From contig OY723267.1 in NCBI GenBank assembly GCA_963210315.1, forward strand, positions 1,922,001-1,986,000: a stretch of 64,000 nt of DNA. The letters are read 5' to 3'. Positions 21,842 through 33,872 of this stretch are shown one piece after another; the stretch's first letter is position 1; each line of letters opens with the position of its first letter. The notes under the pieces were generated by a model, which made no database searches, had not been told where the DNA came from, and saw nothing but the letters and a program-made list of their open reading frames with translations. Both the position numbers and the translations under genes were made by a program. Origin of the DNA: Rhynchopus euleeides. Lineage: Eukaryota > Euglenozoa > Diplonemea > Diplonemida > Diplonemidae.

Positions 21842-23505
21842 GATCGCCTCAGTTTAGACCCCCTATAATATGCTCTGGCAGCAAGGGTTTTTTTTGTTTT
21901 GCGTCGGGAGCCCCCATGCTAGATCACCGTGGCCATGCCATAGCTCTTGATGCGATGAAATCACGGCGCCTTGATGAGAGGATGCTGTGTATGTCTTCTT
22001 TGACGCAGCGGGGTTGTACCAGAGCAGTTATCTCGGTGCAGTACCGCGCAGTGTGGCCAGAAGAATCCGAATCAGCATCCCCCACCCCTCCCGCGGGTGA
22101 GGGGTGGCTGTGAGGAGCATGAACAAAAATCGTTGAACTCACTCAAAGGAAGAGAGTGGCGGTTTTCTTCAGCTTTCTTCAGCCACAGTTTACTTTTTTT
22201 CTCTGTAACTTTAACTTCATTGGAGGTGGAGACATCGGCTGCAGTTCAAACACAGTTCGATATGGTCAATCCACGCGATTCACCCCCCCCCCCCTCTCGA
22301 GAGGGACATCTATACGTGCGATTGATTTATGAGGGTTGGTTTGTTGTTCCGCTTTAGAATTCTGAGAGCGGAAGAGCAGATCTTTTGTATTACCCCCCGC
22401 ACATGTGTTTTGTCGACGTGCGTGCACTGCACCTTTGACGGGTCATCCAAAGAAACCTCATCCAACTTGCTGTCGGGCACTCCTGCTGTGTACAGAGGCC
22501 CGTACCGGACCCGGCGGCCACTCTTTGTCCTGCCCTACCCCCTTGCCATTTTTTTGGCATCTCTTTATCGATGCACCTGCCTCCCCCCTCTCCACGGGTG
22601 GTTCTTCACACATTATTTCTCAGACCATGCCGCGCCCTGCTCGTCCTCTTGACATATTCGCGCAAAGCGAGCTGTTTTCAGGACCCACGCTGCAGGCTAA
22701 GGTGCTGCCCTTAGAGGTTACGTAGAAGATAACGGCAAAAAAAAAGATCAGGGTGTGTTCAGTGGTGGTTTCACCAGAGTCCGTTCGGTGTTCCCCCACT
22801 TAAAAACAAGCGTGGCATGTGCACACTGGCTGTCATGCGAAACATCGCCAGCAATTTGACACAAAATTTGAAGGAAGTCATATAGCGTAGGTGGGGGTGG
22901 TAATCTAGGAGGGCGTGGTGGTGTGTGCGAGAGGGGGGGACCAGGTGGGTGTTGTTAACGCAGCTTGCTCAAGAGCATTGGCAGATGCCTGCCCCGCAGG
23001 GGCTGTGGGGGGCGGCAGCTGTATGTAGTGTTGGGGGGTAAAATCCAATGGAAAAGTCAGCAGGCGCATCGGATCACGTGGGGGATGCGCTGTGAAAATC
23101 CATCTGGCCCAGCAGAGCTGCGAACAACGCTTTCCTCACCCCTCCCCTCCCCCGCACCCCATGCATACCGTACAGACCTTTTTAAAGGCATGTTGTGTGA
23201 GGCTCCAGTGTTCAGAACCACCAATCCTCCTGCTGAAACTGCAGATGGAATCAGCGACTCATTCCAACTTCGGGAATTATTGTCATCTCTCTCTCTCTCT
23301 CTCTCTTCTCGCTTTGGATAGATACATTCTGCTGCGAATTATATTTTTATTCTCTTCTGTCTCTCTCTTCCTCCTATCTCCAAAGCGATCGACAGCCGTG
23401 CCCGCTCGCATTGCCTCCCCCCTGAGGTTCTCCAACCGACACAGAGCAATATGGCATGTGGGTGGGACCGCTTTCTCGTTGTAGTATTGGCCTTTGAATA
23501 CGACA
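21842..23505. other. Spacer, no gene recognised
   Basis: Short frames only, with a CT microsatellite at 23286-23307. I see no element ends. Confidence 0.4.
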
Positions 23506-23808
23506 TTCTTTGGGGTAATCAGGCTGGGGGAAAAAACAACAAATCACAACGAATCACACCCGATCACAACAAATCACAACGCCAAATGTTGTGATTTGTT
23601 GTGATTTGTTGCGATTTGTTGTGGCCAGTTGTGATTTGTTGCGACCAGTTGTGACGACTTGTGACCCTTTTGTGATGAGTTGTGATGAGGTGTGATCTGT
23701 TGTGATCTGTTGTGATCGCGATCCAAAATTTCAAAAATTTAAAATTTTGGATCGCGATCACAACAGATCACAACAGATCACAACAGATCACACCTCATCA
23801 CAACTCAT

Positions 23809-24145
23809 CGTCAGCTGATTGAGGGTGTGATATGAGGGTTCTATCCAACAAGGATATCAAGGCGGCACTTTCAAAGTCCTGCCAAGGACAGCGCCACGTG
23901 GGTGTGTGCTTCTGATATATGTTATGTCATCATGTGAACCCTCCCCAGCGTGTGCCAACATCCCTGACACGCTCACGAAAAGCATGACACGGAGAAAACA
24001 GGTGCCGAAACAACCTGCCGAGCACACGGGTGGTGCCACGTTGATCCACGCAGCGATCTCCCATGACAGGAAGCCTTGTCGCCACGGCAGAGTGCCGCAG
24101 ACTGTGGGAGAGGTGTCGCCAGTCACCTTGAGGTTGCAGTGTGTG
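23809..24145 (-). mobile_element. Retroposon family C, copy d (5'-truncated)
   Basis: 337 bp with 9-bp TSD ACAACTCAT (23800-23808 and 24146-24154). The constant 3' end is intact and the 5' part is missing. Confidence 0.8.
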
Positions 24146-24235
24146 ACAACTCATCACAAAAGGGTCACAAGTCGTCACAACTGGTCACAACAAATCACAC
24201 CACGTCACACCTAGTCACAACAAATCACAACTGGC

Positions 24236-24778
24236 CGTCAGCTGATTGAGGGTGTGATATGAGGGTTCTATCCAACAAGGATATCAAGGCGGCACTTTCA
24301 AAGTCCTGCCAAGGACAGCGCCACGTGGGTGTGTGCTTCTGATATATGTTATGTCATCATGTGAAACCCTCCCCAGCGTGTGCCAACATCCCTGGCACGC
24401 TCACGAAAAGCATGACACGGAGAAAACAGGTGCCGAAACAACCTGCCGAGCACACGGGTGGTGCCACGTTGATCCACGCAGCGATCTCCCATGACAGGAA
24501 GCCTTGTCGCCACGGCAGAGTCGCCGCAGACTGTGGGAGAGGTGTCGCCAGTCACCTTGAGGTTGCAGTGTGTCATCAGGCTAAGACCCGTGCCCTCTTC
24601 ACCTCCCCCGTTAGGTTGCTCCCATATCGTTGCCTGCTTTGGGGCCTGAAGGACATAGGGGGTCCAGCAGGCACTTGAGCATCGCAAGGCATGAGTGGCT
24701 GTTTCAAACTCCTGGTGCAAGCACCCGTCATGGTTTGGGGAAGCCCTCCCAGGTAGTTTAACGTCTTGCCCAGGACCA
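24236..24778 (-). mobile_element. Retroposon family C, copy e (full length)
   Basis: 543 bp with 9-bp TSD ACAACTGGC (24227-24235 and 24779-24787). Confidence 0.8.
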
Positions 24779-24843
24779 ACAACTGGCCGCAACAAATCGC
24801 AAAAAATCACAACAAATCACAACATTTGCCTTGTGATTTGTTG

Positions 24844-25381
24844 TCCTGGGCAAGACGTTAAACTACCTGGGAGGGCTTCCCCAGACCATGACGGGTGCTT
24901 GCACCAGGAGTTTGAAACAGCCACTCATGCCTTGCGATGCTCAAGTGCCTGCTGGACCCCTATGTCCTTCAGGCCCCAAAGCAGGCAACGATATGGGAGC
25001 AACCTAACAGGGGAGGTGAAGAGGGCACGGGTCGTAGCCTGATGACACACTGCAACCTCAAGGTGACTGGCGACACCTCTCCCACAGTCTGCGGCGACTC
25101 TGCCGTGGCGACAAGGCTTCCTGTCATGGGAGATCGCTGCGTGGATCAACGTGGCACTACCCGTGTGCTCGGCAGGTTGTTTCGGCACCTGTTTTCTCCG
25201 TGTCATGCTTTTCGTGAGCGTGTCAGGGATGTTGGCACACGCTGGGGAGGGTTTCACATGATGACATAACATATATCAGAAGCACACACCCACGTGGCGC
25301 TGTCCTTGGCAGGACTTTGAAAGTGCCGCCTTGATATCCTTGTTGGATAGAACCCTCATATCACACCCTCAATCAGCTGAC
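24844..25381 (+). mobile_element. Retroposon family C, copy f (full length)
   Basis: 538 bp with 9-bp TSD GATTTGTTG (24835-24843 and 25382-25390). Opposite orientation to its neighbour copy e, with about 65 bp of foldback arm between them. Confidence 0.8.
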
Positions 25382-25411
25382 GATTTGTTGTGATCTGTTG
25401 TGATCGGGTGT

Positions 25412-26055
25412 AGGCTGAAACGCCGTCTCACCAGGGGAGCGACACGCTCTCCCCCGAGTGCACGTCGCCGAGCCCCTGCGTGGGGCGTCGACTTCCTTTC
25501 TCCCCTTCCTCCCCTTCTGAGTCCTCGGTTCCCCGCGCGCAGAAACGTGTAGCGCACATGCGGGAGGCAGACGAATCTGCCCTGGAGCGATGCTCGTTTC
25601 ATAACAACAGAGCAGGTTTTCCTTCCTCCCGCACGATCATCAGCACAGCTAGATCAGGCGTGCCTTCCCCTTTCCCACGGGCCTCACAGGCCTTGCGCTT
25701 CTTGGAGCGCAAGACTCGTGCTGTCCGTCCTTCTCGTTCTCGTTTCCTCCGGAAGCAGGTGTTGCGTGCGGTTCCGAAGCGCACCCGCTGCATCCCCTCT
25801 CCCACCATCTTTCGTTCGGCGGCTATTCCGCGCTCTTTTCAACGCGTCGTCGCGAAGATTGCGCCTCAGTACCAGCAGGCGCAATCTCTGGCTTCCAGTG
25901 TGTGTGTGTCCCCCCTCCTTTACAGCGCAACGAGGAGGAGAGCGAAACCGTGTGGTGTCACGTAGAGCAAAAGTAGGATAGCGGGCCCGGTTCCTCACGG
26001 TATGGTCCTTCGGGGCCAGGCTGCGATGCCAGCACGCTAACCCAAATTGCAATAC
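25412..26055 (+). mobile_element. Retroposon family B, copy 2 (longest)
   Basis: 644 bp with 10-bp TSD GATCGGGTGT (25402-25411 and 26056-26065). It shares its 3' 490 bp with copy 1 almost exactly and extends about 155 bp farther at the 5' side. The shared part has a long Arg/Ser-rich frame on the plus strand. Confidence 0.8.
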
Positions 26056-26115
26056 GATCGGGTGTGATTTGTTGTGATTTGTTGTTTTTTTCCCCAGCCT
26101 GATTACCCCATTCTT

Positions 26116-27276
26116 ATTATTCCCCCCCCCCCCCCTTCGAAGGCCTCATCAGGATCGAGGGAACCCTGAGGAAGCGCTGCGGCAGTTCTCAGACCAACGA
26201 ACGTGCCCCCTACACGCCCTCTTCTCTCTCGCATACCTAAAAGTGTGGCAAAAAAAGCCATGTCACCGGAGAAGGAAATTTGACACCGTTTCTCTCTCTC
26301 TCTCTCTCTCCTACTCATCCACTTTGTTTCACCGTGTAAAAGCCTGACATCATGACGACGGAGTTCACAACCAGGAGGGGGTACGAAGTTTAAGCGTTCC
26401 GCACACGACTTTGGCACAGAATACGTCCGTTGGGTGGTATTTTCTTGTTTTCGCTCGAGTTTGGCGCACAAACAACGCCCTGTCTTTTTTTTTTTGCATT
26501 ATTGTGTGTAAGCCGCCCACCTCCACCAGCCACGACTGTCACGTCGGGTAGTGGCTAACGTTCGGGGTCTTCGGGGCCTTCAAAGCAGAAACGTGAATGG
26601 CAGATCTTGTCAGAGCCAGCTAAACGGCGCTGCCCCGAAATCGGCTCGAGATGCTGGCATCCATTACTCCCCCTTCTTTGTGTGCGATGTCACTTCTCAG
26701 GCCATCCCACCCCACCCCCCCTGCCCAGACCCAAGCCCGAGCTCAAACCCTGTGGGTCCCGTGACCCTACATATTGCCCCTCCCCTCTAACAGGATGACG
26801 TTCCCTCCCTTCTGCCGGTTGGGGATGTCCTCATTAGATGATGCGCAAAACATAACGGCGTTTCGATTGCGTTGACTGTGGGCATTGTGTTTGGGCGCTC
26901 TTTTTTTCCCCCCGGATTTTGGCGCACAGAACAGCAGCCTTCCGGAAAACCGTTCAAAACATTGTGCCGGTGTGTGACACCCATATGACAAACGGGCAAA
27001 GTGTTCCCCCTGAACACCGTCTGCTCTCTCTTTATATCTGAAGGGTGGGTGGGGTGTGTGTGATTGTGTGACATTTTCTATCCAGCAACCCATACCACAG
27101 CCACACAAGGCCCGCTGTGTAGTACGGCCTGTGGCAGGCAGGACACATCGTTCGCCTGTAAACAAATATTATCGCGCTTTCCACCCAACCTTGTGCCGTG
27201 TATCGTTCTCGATGATGCCCGCACGATCGCCCCTCCCCACCCATCAAACACACCCCCCCCCCCCCCCACACACACT
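26116..27276. other. Spacer with dispersed motif, no gene recognised
   Basis: Contains a (TC)n tract (26288-26312) and the GGCGCACAAACAAC motif (26460-26490). Frames are short, overlap on both strands and are unrecognised. A C run precedes the next element. Confidence 0.4.
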
Positions 27277-27278
27277 CT

Positions 27279-28200
27279 CACGGTGGGATCTTGTAAATTT
27301 TACATGTATAACTACAAGTATATACATGTATTATACATGTATAATACTTGCATGTCAACTATTATACATGTATAATACATGTATATGCCTGAAATATACA
27401 TGTAAAATACATGTATATCAAGTAAAAATACAAGTATAATACTTGCATGTCAACTATTATACTTGTATTTTTACTTGATATACATGTATTTTACATGTAT
27501 ATTTCAGGCATTTACATGTATTTTACATGTATAATACTTGTCATGCAAGTATTATACATGTATTTTACTTGTCATGCAAGTATTTTACATGTACCGTATA
27601 CGTAAATATTTTGGAACGTAAATATTATGGAACGTAAATATTTTGGAACGCTGGTGGGTTGGCGTTCCAGATTTTTTTCGTTCCATAATATTTACAGGGC
27701 TTTCTGCGACTCGGGGACTTGGACCAGGTGATCGGACGGCATACAGAGTCCCTGACGGGACCTACTCGTGCACTTTTCGCGCGATTCCTGACGCAAGCCG
27801 TCCTCACCACCGAGTCCCCAACTGGCCCTGTAAATATTATGGAACGTAAATATTATGGAACGGACCGGCCAAAAATGGGCCCGTTCCATAATATTTACGT
27901 TCCATAATATTTACGTATACGGTATAATACTTGCATGACAAGTATTATACATGTAAAATACATGTAAATGCCTGAAATATACATGTAAAATACATGTATA
28001 TCAAGTAAAAATACAAGTATAATAGTTGACATGCAAGTATTATACTTGTATTTTTACTTGCTATACATGTATTTTACATGTATATTTCAGGCATATACAT
28101 GTATTATACATGTATAATAGTTGACATGCAAGTATTATACATGTATAATACATGTATATACTTGTAGTTATACATGTAAAATTTACAAGATCCCACCGTG
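27279..28200. mobile_element. TACATGTA foldback G1 carrying MITE F2
   Basis: TIR CACGGTGGGATCTTGTAAAT at both ends. The arms are made of TACATGTA, TACTTGTA and TTGCATG units. A 2-bp direct repeat CT flanks it, and AA flanks copy G2; both are weak evidence of a 2-bp TSD. MITE F2 lies near the centre. Confidence 0.8.
27594..27922 (+). mobile_element. MITE F, copy 2
   Basis: 329 bp with TIR CCGTATACGTAAATATT and TA on both sides. The insertion site in G is the same as for F3 once one G copy is inverted, so F2 and F3 descend from one insertion. Confidence 0.85.
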
Positions 28201-28202
28201 CT

Positions 28203-28956
28203 AGTGTTGGTGTCTTTCGGTTTTCTTTTCGACCTCTTCTCCCCGCCCTGCCAACCCCCCTCCTCCATCACCCCGCCACCCCACCCGGGCGTGTAATATG
28301 ACATGCGGATCCCCCCCTGCTGGAGAGCGTGATCCCGACAACACGTCTTGTGTGGGAAACGGCACATGAAATGCTGGATGCTCCGGGAAAGGCCGTGGCG
28401 ACAGTCACAGACGGAGGGGGGATTCGCTCTAAAGTGCGGAAAAGGGAGCTGCCTCAGCAGTGTAGGTTGCAGCCTGACGCACTTTGACTCAGAGCGAAGG
28501 CTCGGAGGGGGATCTGCTGGCTGCTGTGCTTGAATTTTAAGAACGGTGTGTTTTTTTTCGCCTTTCCCTCCTGATGACGCCCCATAAAGACCACCCCACT
28601 TGTGATCTGTTTGCCTTTGGATAACCCCCAATGCCATTGCCAGTGGGTTGGATAGAGAAAAGAGAGTTTTCTTCACACCTTGCTCGACGAGAGCAGACAC
28701 ACCGACCTCCCCCCCCCCCACCTCCTTCTTGAATGGGAAGCTTGCCTTTCCTTCCCATTCGACAGGCATACAATCCCCCCCCACCTACCACCACCCTTGA
28801 CACTGTTGGTTTTTCGCTGCACCCCCCCTCCCCTCCCCCTTATATATACTACCCCTATACCCCCCCCCCATCCATTTCAATGTTGTGCAGACGGCGAACT
28901 GCTAAGAGCAGTAAAAAATAGCTGTGATCCCCCCCCCCTCCCCCCAGGTTCCTTGC
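28203..28956. other. C-rich spacer, no gene recognised
   Basis: Short frames on both strands with no known motif. Several C runs. Confidence 0.4.
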
Positions 28957-29006
28957 ATAACGAGTGAAGGGCGATCATTCTTGTGCTCCCTTCGACTTCC
29001 ATTTCA
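28957..29006 (+). repeat. Repeat shared with upstream of the nucleotidyltransferase gene
   Basis: CATAACGAGTGAAGGGCGAT, followed by CATTCTTGTGCTCCCTTC, recurs at about 61813-61866 with a few changes. Both are followed by CACTAC and a C run. Here the hAT element K1 begins directly after. Confidence 0.8.
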
Positions 29007-29583
29007 CTACCCCCCAGTGATGGTAAAAACCCGACCCCCAGAATAAAAACCGGAGTAAATAATAAAAACCCTAAGGAGGATCCTTGAAATCGGTAGTGGA
29101 CAGTAGCGGACAGGGCGGACATTTCCTTGTGGAAAAAGTGCCCGAAAAAAAAAATCGAAAAGGTCCCCCTTACAGAATTAGCCTTTTTTCAAAAAATCGG
29201 AAAATTTCGGACCGCAATTTGTACCCAAGAAAGTGCCGAATTTTCGGACTTGGTCCGATTTGAACGATTTCCGTGCCTCTTGCAACCCCCATGAGGGGGG
29301 GCTGCTGTTTCGGGTTCTTCCGGTGGTACATGCTGGGGTGTCAGGACAGGGAATCCTGCTCGCTGTACCCGGTGATCCCTGACGCAGCCAGGAAGTGGAG
29401 AGCCTTGGAACCCTGGTTGAGGCCTGTAACACCCGGCCTTCCTGCCACTTGTGGCATTGTGGAGTGGAGGTGGTTATGGAGAAGGTTCTCTCTCCGTCCG
29501 GTCGAGCACAACCGTCCTCTCCAGCCAGGGGTCATCTACTTTCCAAACAAGGGCCAGGAACATGCTCAAACAATGAGTATTTA

Positions 29584-29702
29584 CGTCCCTCCCGGGGAGG
29601 CCCCAAGGGACCCTCGAGGGAGCGTAAAATGACCCGAGGGCGCGAAGCGCCCGAGGGGCATTTTACGCTCCCGAGAGGGTCCCGCGGGGCCCGGGAGGGA
29701 CG
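29584..29702. mobile_element. Small palindromic TA MITE N
   Basis: 119 bp, almost wholly one hairpin (CGTCCCTCCCGGG inverted at the end), with TA at 29582-29583 and 29703-29704. Confidence 0.8.
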
Positions 29703-29869
29703 TAGTTCGGTTTGTTTCCCAAGGGGACACCTTTGCGGGCCCTCCCGAGCCTCTGGAAATTGCCTGCAGTGGGACCCTCTGCCCGGGCTTTGTGGCCACA
29801 TTTTGACCCCGGGGAGCCCCGGGAAATCGGGTCCACACCTAAAAAATCACCCAAAAACGCGAAATTTTG

Positions 29870-30235
29870 GGCTTCCCAGGCATGTTGAGCAGAAATACCG
29901 CAATTGTCATCGCTTCTGGGCCTCCGACTGGTTTCTGCACCAGAAATACCCCAGAAACGCGAAAAACGGCGATTCCCGGCCAAAAATCGCCCAAAAACGG
30001 GGTTTTGGGCCCATTTTTCACCCAGAAACCCGTTGTTGGGCCTCTGTGAAAAATCGAAAATTTTGGCATTTTTTCGCGATTTTCGCATTGTCCTCGCCCA
30101 GCCAAAATCCGATTTTTTGCTGAAAAATGCAGGGAAATGCAACAAATCAACGAATTAAGCCGTTTTAACCCCTTTCGTGCACTTTTTGGTCCCAGAAGGG
30201 GTTATGGTGTGTGTATGGGGGTCCTGGGCCCTTAG
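29870..30235 (+). repeat. Dispersed repeat W, copy 2
   Basis: Counterpart of 20150-20530. Lies inside hAT element K1. Confidence 0.7.
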
Positions 30236-31039
30236 CGATTTTTGGCCATTTTCAGCGTGTCAGCCCCGGGGAGTGTAAAGTAGCCGCAGGGAGTGTAAAG
30301 TGAGCTGGAGGGAGTGTAAAGTACTTTACACTCCCCGCCCTGCACTTTACACTCCCTGCCCTGCCAGACCCCGGGGAGGTAAAGTGAGCTGGAGGGAGGG
30401 TCGCAATGTGTCCCCGCGGGATACAAACCAATTGATCAGAAAATCTGGCTTGCCGTGGAATCATTGAGCATTGGGGAGTGGTTTGCCCCCTTGCTGCATA
30501 TGACATGTCCATTTTTGACGTTTTTTGGGCAGAATTTGGTGCGTGGTACCTTTCGATTTTCATGATTTTTTCGGAATTTCGTGGGGACCGGTACCCCATT
30601 TGAGGGCCAAAAATCTCATTTCCGAGGCCTGGGAATGGTCGCAGTGGCCTCAGATGTCCAAAAACGTTCAATTGACCTCTCCTCGAAAAAAAAATCGAAA
30701 GGTCCCCCCGACTGGCACCCCGGATTAGGACATGTCTCTGGGGGTGTCCGGGGGGCATTTTTGGCCCATTTTTGGCTGGGGAAAATGGGCCATTTTTCAC
30801 GATTTTTTCGGTTTTTTGTCCGGACCGGCACCGCATTTGAGGGGCCAAAATCTGATTTCCGAGGCCCGGGAATGGTCGCAGTGGCTTCATTTGGCCAAAA
30901 ACGTTCAATTTACCCTTCTCCAAAAAAAAATTCGAAAGGGTCCCCCTACAAATCGCCGGTCTTAGGAATTTTTTTTGGGCACCCAGATTTCAAAAAATTT
31001 CAAACTATTTTCTGGACCAAAAATCAAACTATTGAGGTC

Positions 31040-31325
31040 CTGGCCGGACATGTCCGGGGGGGGGGGGGGGGGTCAAAATTGGATTTCCCGAATTTCCGGG
31101 TCCGGACATGTCCGCCCGGACATCCGGACACCAGAAAATGTCCGCCCGGACATGTCCGCCCTGTCCGGGGCGGACATTTCTGGATGTCCGGATGTCCGCC
31201 CGGACATGTCCGGGCGGGAAATTCGGGAAATGTCCGGGGGGGGGGGGGGGGGGGGGGGGTCAAAATTGGACCCGGACATCCGGACACCCGGATTTCCGGT
31301 CCGGATATGTCCGCCCTGTCCGCCC
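31040..31325. repeat. CGGACATGTCCG palindrome cluster with two long G runs
   Basis: Repeated CCGGACATGTCCG palindromes, two G runs of about 17 and 23, each followed by TCAAAATTGG. The arrangement suggests a decayed foldback, but TSDs were not found. Confidence 0.7.
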
Positions 31326-31795
31326 TGAAAACGCCTAAGGGGCCGGGGGAAATTCGGGAAATTCGGGAAATCCAGGAATATGAAGAATCCTCCTAAAAAC
31401 CCAATAAAAACCCGCCCCTACGGGGGGTGTCGATTTTTTCGGTTTTTTCCGTTTTTTCCTTTTTTTTCGTTTTTTCCGCCTGTCGGCGCTGGCTGCGACT
31501 TGGTCAAAATTCGACGAAAAAAATCCGGAAAAAAAACGGAAAACGAAAAAACGGAAAATCCCAAAATCGACACCCTGATTTTCCGTTTTTTTCCGTTTTT
31601 TTCCCAGCACCAGAAACAGGCAGGGTCGTCGTAAGACCGGCGTGCCAAGGGGGAGGTGCTCGCATTTTTTTTTGGGGGGTACAGAATGGGTCGTTTTTGG
31701 ACATTTGAGCCCACGGCGAGCAGTGGCGGGCCCCGGAAACACGGTTGACGACGCTCAAATAGGATGGCGGTGGGCACCAGAACTCGGGACTTTGC

Positions 31796-32137
31796 GCACC
31801 TCTGCGAGGTTGCCCCAATACTTTCCGCACCTCTGCGAGGTTGCCCCGATATTTTCCGCACCTCTACGAGGTTGCCCCAATACTTTCCGCACCTCTACGA
31901 GGTTGCCCCAGCATCTGCCGCGCCTTGGCGAGGTTGTCCCAGCATCTTCCGCGCCTTGGCGAGGTTGCCCCAGCATCTTCCGCGCCTTGGCGAGGTTGTC
32001 CCAGCATCTTCCGCACCTCGGCGAGGTTGCCCCAGCATTTTCCGCACCTTGACGAGGTTGCCCCAGCATTTTCCGCACCTCGGCGAGGTTGCCCCAGCAT
32101 CTTCCGCACCTTGGCGAGGTTCCCCCAGCCTGTTCCG
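31796..32137. repeat. 31-bp minisatellite, 11 units
   Basis: Unit of the type GAGGTTGCCCCAGCATTTTC plus CGCACCTTGGC. The period is 31 bp and not a multiple of three, so the long frames crossing it in several phases are by-products. Confidence 0.9.
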
Positions 32138-33362
32138 CATGGCTCGCCGTGTAGGCGACCTTGCCTTTTTTGCCGGCTTGCCGCGCTGTGCCCTGGAGCG
32201 CCGTGGTCTCCGACGTTCTTGAACCAAGCTTGAGGATTCTCTGGCAGAGGTTCACTATGTCCTTCACGTCTCAACGGGTTCTTCGGGTGTCCCATTCAAA
32301 AAAACCACCCGAATAATATGAAGACTTTGCTAAACTGGACCCAACTCCCCATACTCTTTTTTTTGCCATTTTTCAGCATTTTCCCCCGATTTTTCGGTTT
32401 TTTTTTTGAAAAAAATTATTTTTTGTCCAAAATCGACACCCCCCTACGCTAGTCGAGCGCTCCTTCGAGAGGCCTGCAGTGGGTGCGGTGGTGCCTGCTC
32501 GCGTCCGCGCGGCCCGCAGCTGCTTGTTGGGCTTGAGCCCAACGGTCCGCAGCAGGTTCTGGGTTTCAGAGGCGACCAACAAAGATCCAGGGCAAACACA
32601 CTGCGCACCGGCTGGGGTTGAGCCGGAACCACCACCTTCAAACAATCATCAGCATCCTCCTGCTGATGAACGTTGCGGAGGTGTGTCGGCCCTTAGCTCA
32701 GTAGGTCAGTAGAGTAGAAGGGCACGCCGGGCCCTCATCGGACAGACAGCATTGAGCATGGTGACGATGATCCCCAGAGCAGTTCATCGGGGGGGGCTGG
32801 CAACCGTCCGTCAGCGACTTCCTTGTGGACCCGGCCTGGCCTTCACAGGGGTGTCCATGGGGAGGGGGAGCAAACATCCACCCAGCCTGGGGGACCACGC
32901 GTGCGCTACACACGGAATGTGCAGCGGGCGGTCGCACATAACGAAGGGGTCTGGGGAGGTGGGCAGTTCCGTCGCAGTTTTCGAGCAAAAATGCGGCGGG
33001 GCAACCTCCCAGTACGGTGGTTCGGTCATTGAAAGGCCCCAGTGCCGTGAAGCTGCCTGTGACCAAGAAATCCCCAATAAAAACCCTGGGAATAAAAACC
33101 CGCGTAAACTAATAAAAACCCGGTTTAAACCCGAATTTAAACCCTCATAAAAACCCAGGTGCCATCACTGCTACCCCCCCCAGTGTTGTTAAAAACCCGG
33201 GTCCCAGAATAAAAAACCCAAAAAACCGGGTTTAAACCCGGTTTAAACCGAGTAAAAACCCAGTAGGAAGCTGCAGGGGGTGAACACGTTACGTGCACCG
33301 AGCTGGTTTGCGGGAGGGGAGGGGGGCCAGGGAGGGACGCGGCTGTCCGACTTGTTCAACTT

Positions 33363-33872
33363 TCACAGGTCTTCGTTCATGACCGCGTCATACTTCTCAT
33401 CGAGAAGTTTACCCCCGAGTTGGTGCCTGCTCGGCAGCTGCTTGACATCCAGGCTGGGGCGTGTCCCCGACGGCCTGAGGAAATGTTCATCCTCAATGAT
33501 GGAGAGGGGGAGCCGGCAGCCAGTACAAAATCTGCCCAGGCATCCACGATCCTCGTCATCTCCGTCTCGCTGGGTCGGGGGGTCGCAACAATCCTGCATT
33601 GCCTGGCTGGTTTGGCAGCTGGTTTTGACTTCTTCTGAGAGGGGTCTCCTCCGGGCGTCGCTGGCGTTGCTGGTGCTGCTGGTGCTCCTGGCAAATGACC
33701 CCACCACGGTTCGGAAAAACGCCGGAAATGCAAATTCCGCGAAACTGAAAACCACCATTTTGGGGGTACCAGGGGGACCTCCCCCCCGTACCGGGGGTGA
33801 CATTCTTCCCATCCGCGACACAGGGCAACCGTTGAAGAATGTCACCCCCCAAGCGGAGGCCGAGGGTGACAT
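33363..33872 (-). pseudogene. N-terminal hAT transposase fragment
   Basis: A 169-codon frame on the minus strand. Its last 60 residues fit the region after the zinc finger of hAT transposases: LPLSIIEDEHF, then LPSRHQLGGKLLDEKYDAV, matching the family pattern of a Pro-Phe-Ser / Val-Glu segment followed by Pro-Ser-Arg and Leu-Leu-Asp-Glu-Tyr. The frame stops right after this at a possible GT splice donor (minus strand, about 33361). No catalytic RNase H-like core or C-terminal dimerisation region is visible in the remaining DNA of K2, so the gene is incomplete. Its place inside an element with hAT TIRs and an 8-bp TSD supports the call. Confidence 0.65.

Larger units (their letters stand above)
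23511..26110. mobile_element. TCACAAC foldback element A3 with nested retroposons
   Basis: Same TIR as A1/A2 with 5-bp TSD TTCTT (23506-23510 and 26111-26115). The hairpin arms survive at 23511-23808 and in pieces between insertions. Three C copies and one B copy occupy most of its length, so the foldback is older than they are. Confidence 0.8.
29015..33170. mobile_element. hAT-type element K1
   Basis: TIR CAGTGATGG / CCATCACTG with perfect 8-bp TSD CTACCCCC (29007-29014 and 33171-33178). Subterminal repeats of AATAAAAACCCGG type lie at both ends (29017-29085 and 33075-33165). The 4.2 kb interior shows no hAT transposase. It holds a small TA MITE, repeat W, palindromic CGGACATGTCCG repeats and a 31-bp minisatellite. 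It looks like a non-autonomous element that has filled up with later insertions. Confidence 0.8.

Noticed and set aside
1664-25272. 107-119 codon frames on both strands of the 540-bp repeats
   Set aside because: Conserved only because the repeat copies are nearly identical. Both strands are open, and neither shows a domain or codon bias.
32685-32760. tRNA-like start (TTAGCTCAGTAGGTC)
   Set aside because: Resembles an A box and D arm, but there is no T arm, B box or closing acceptor stem downstream.
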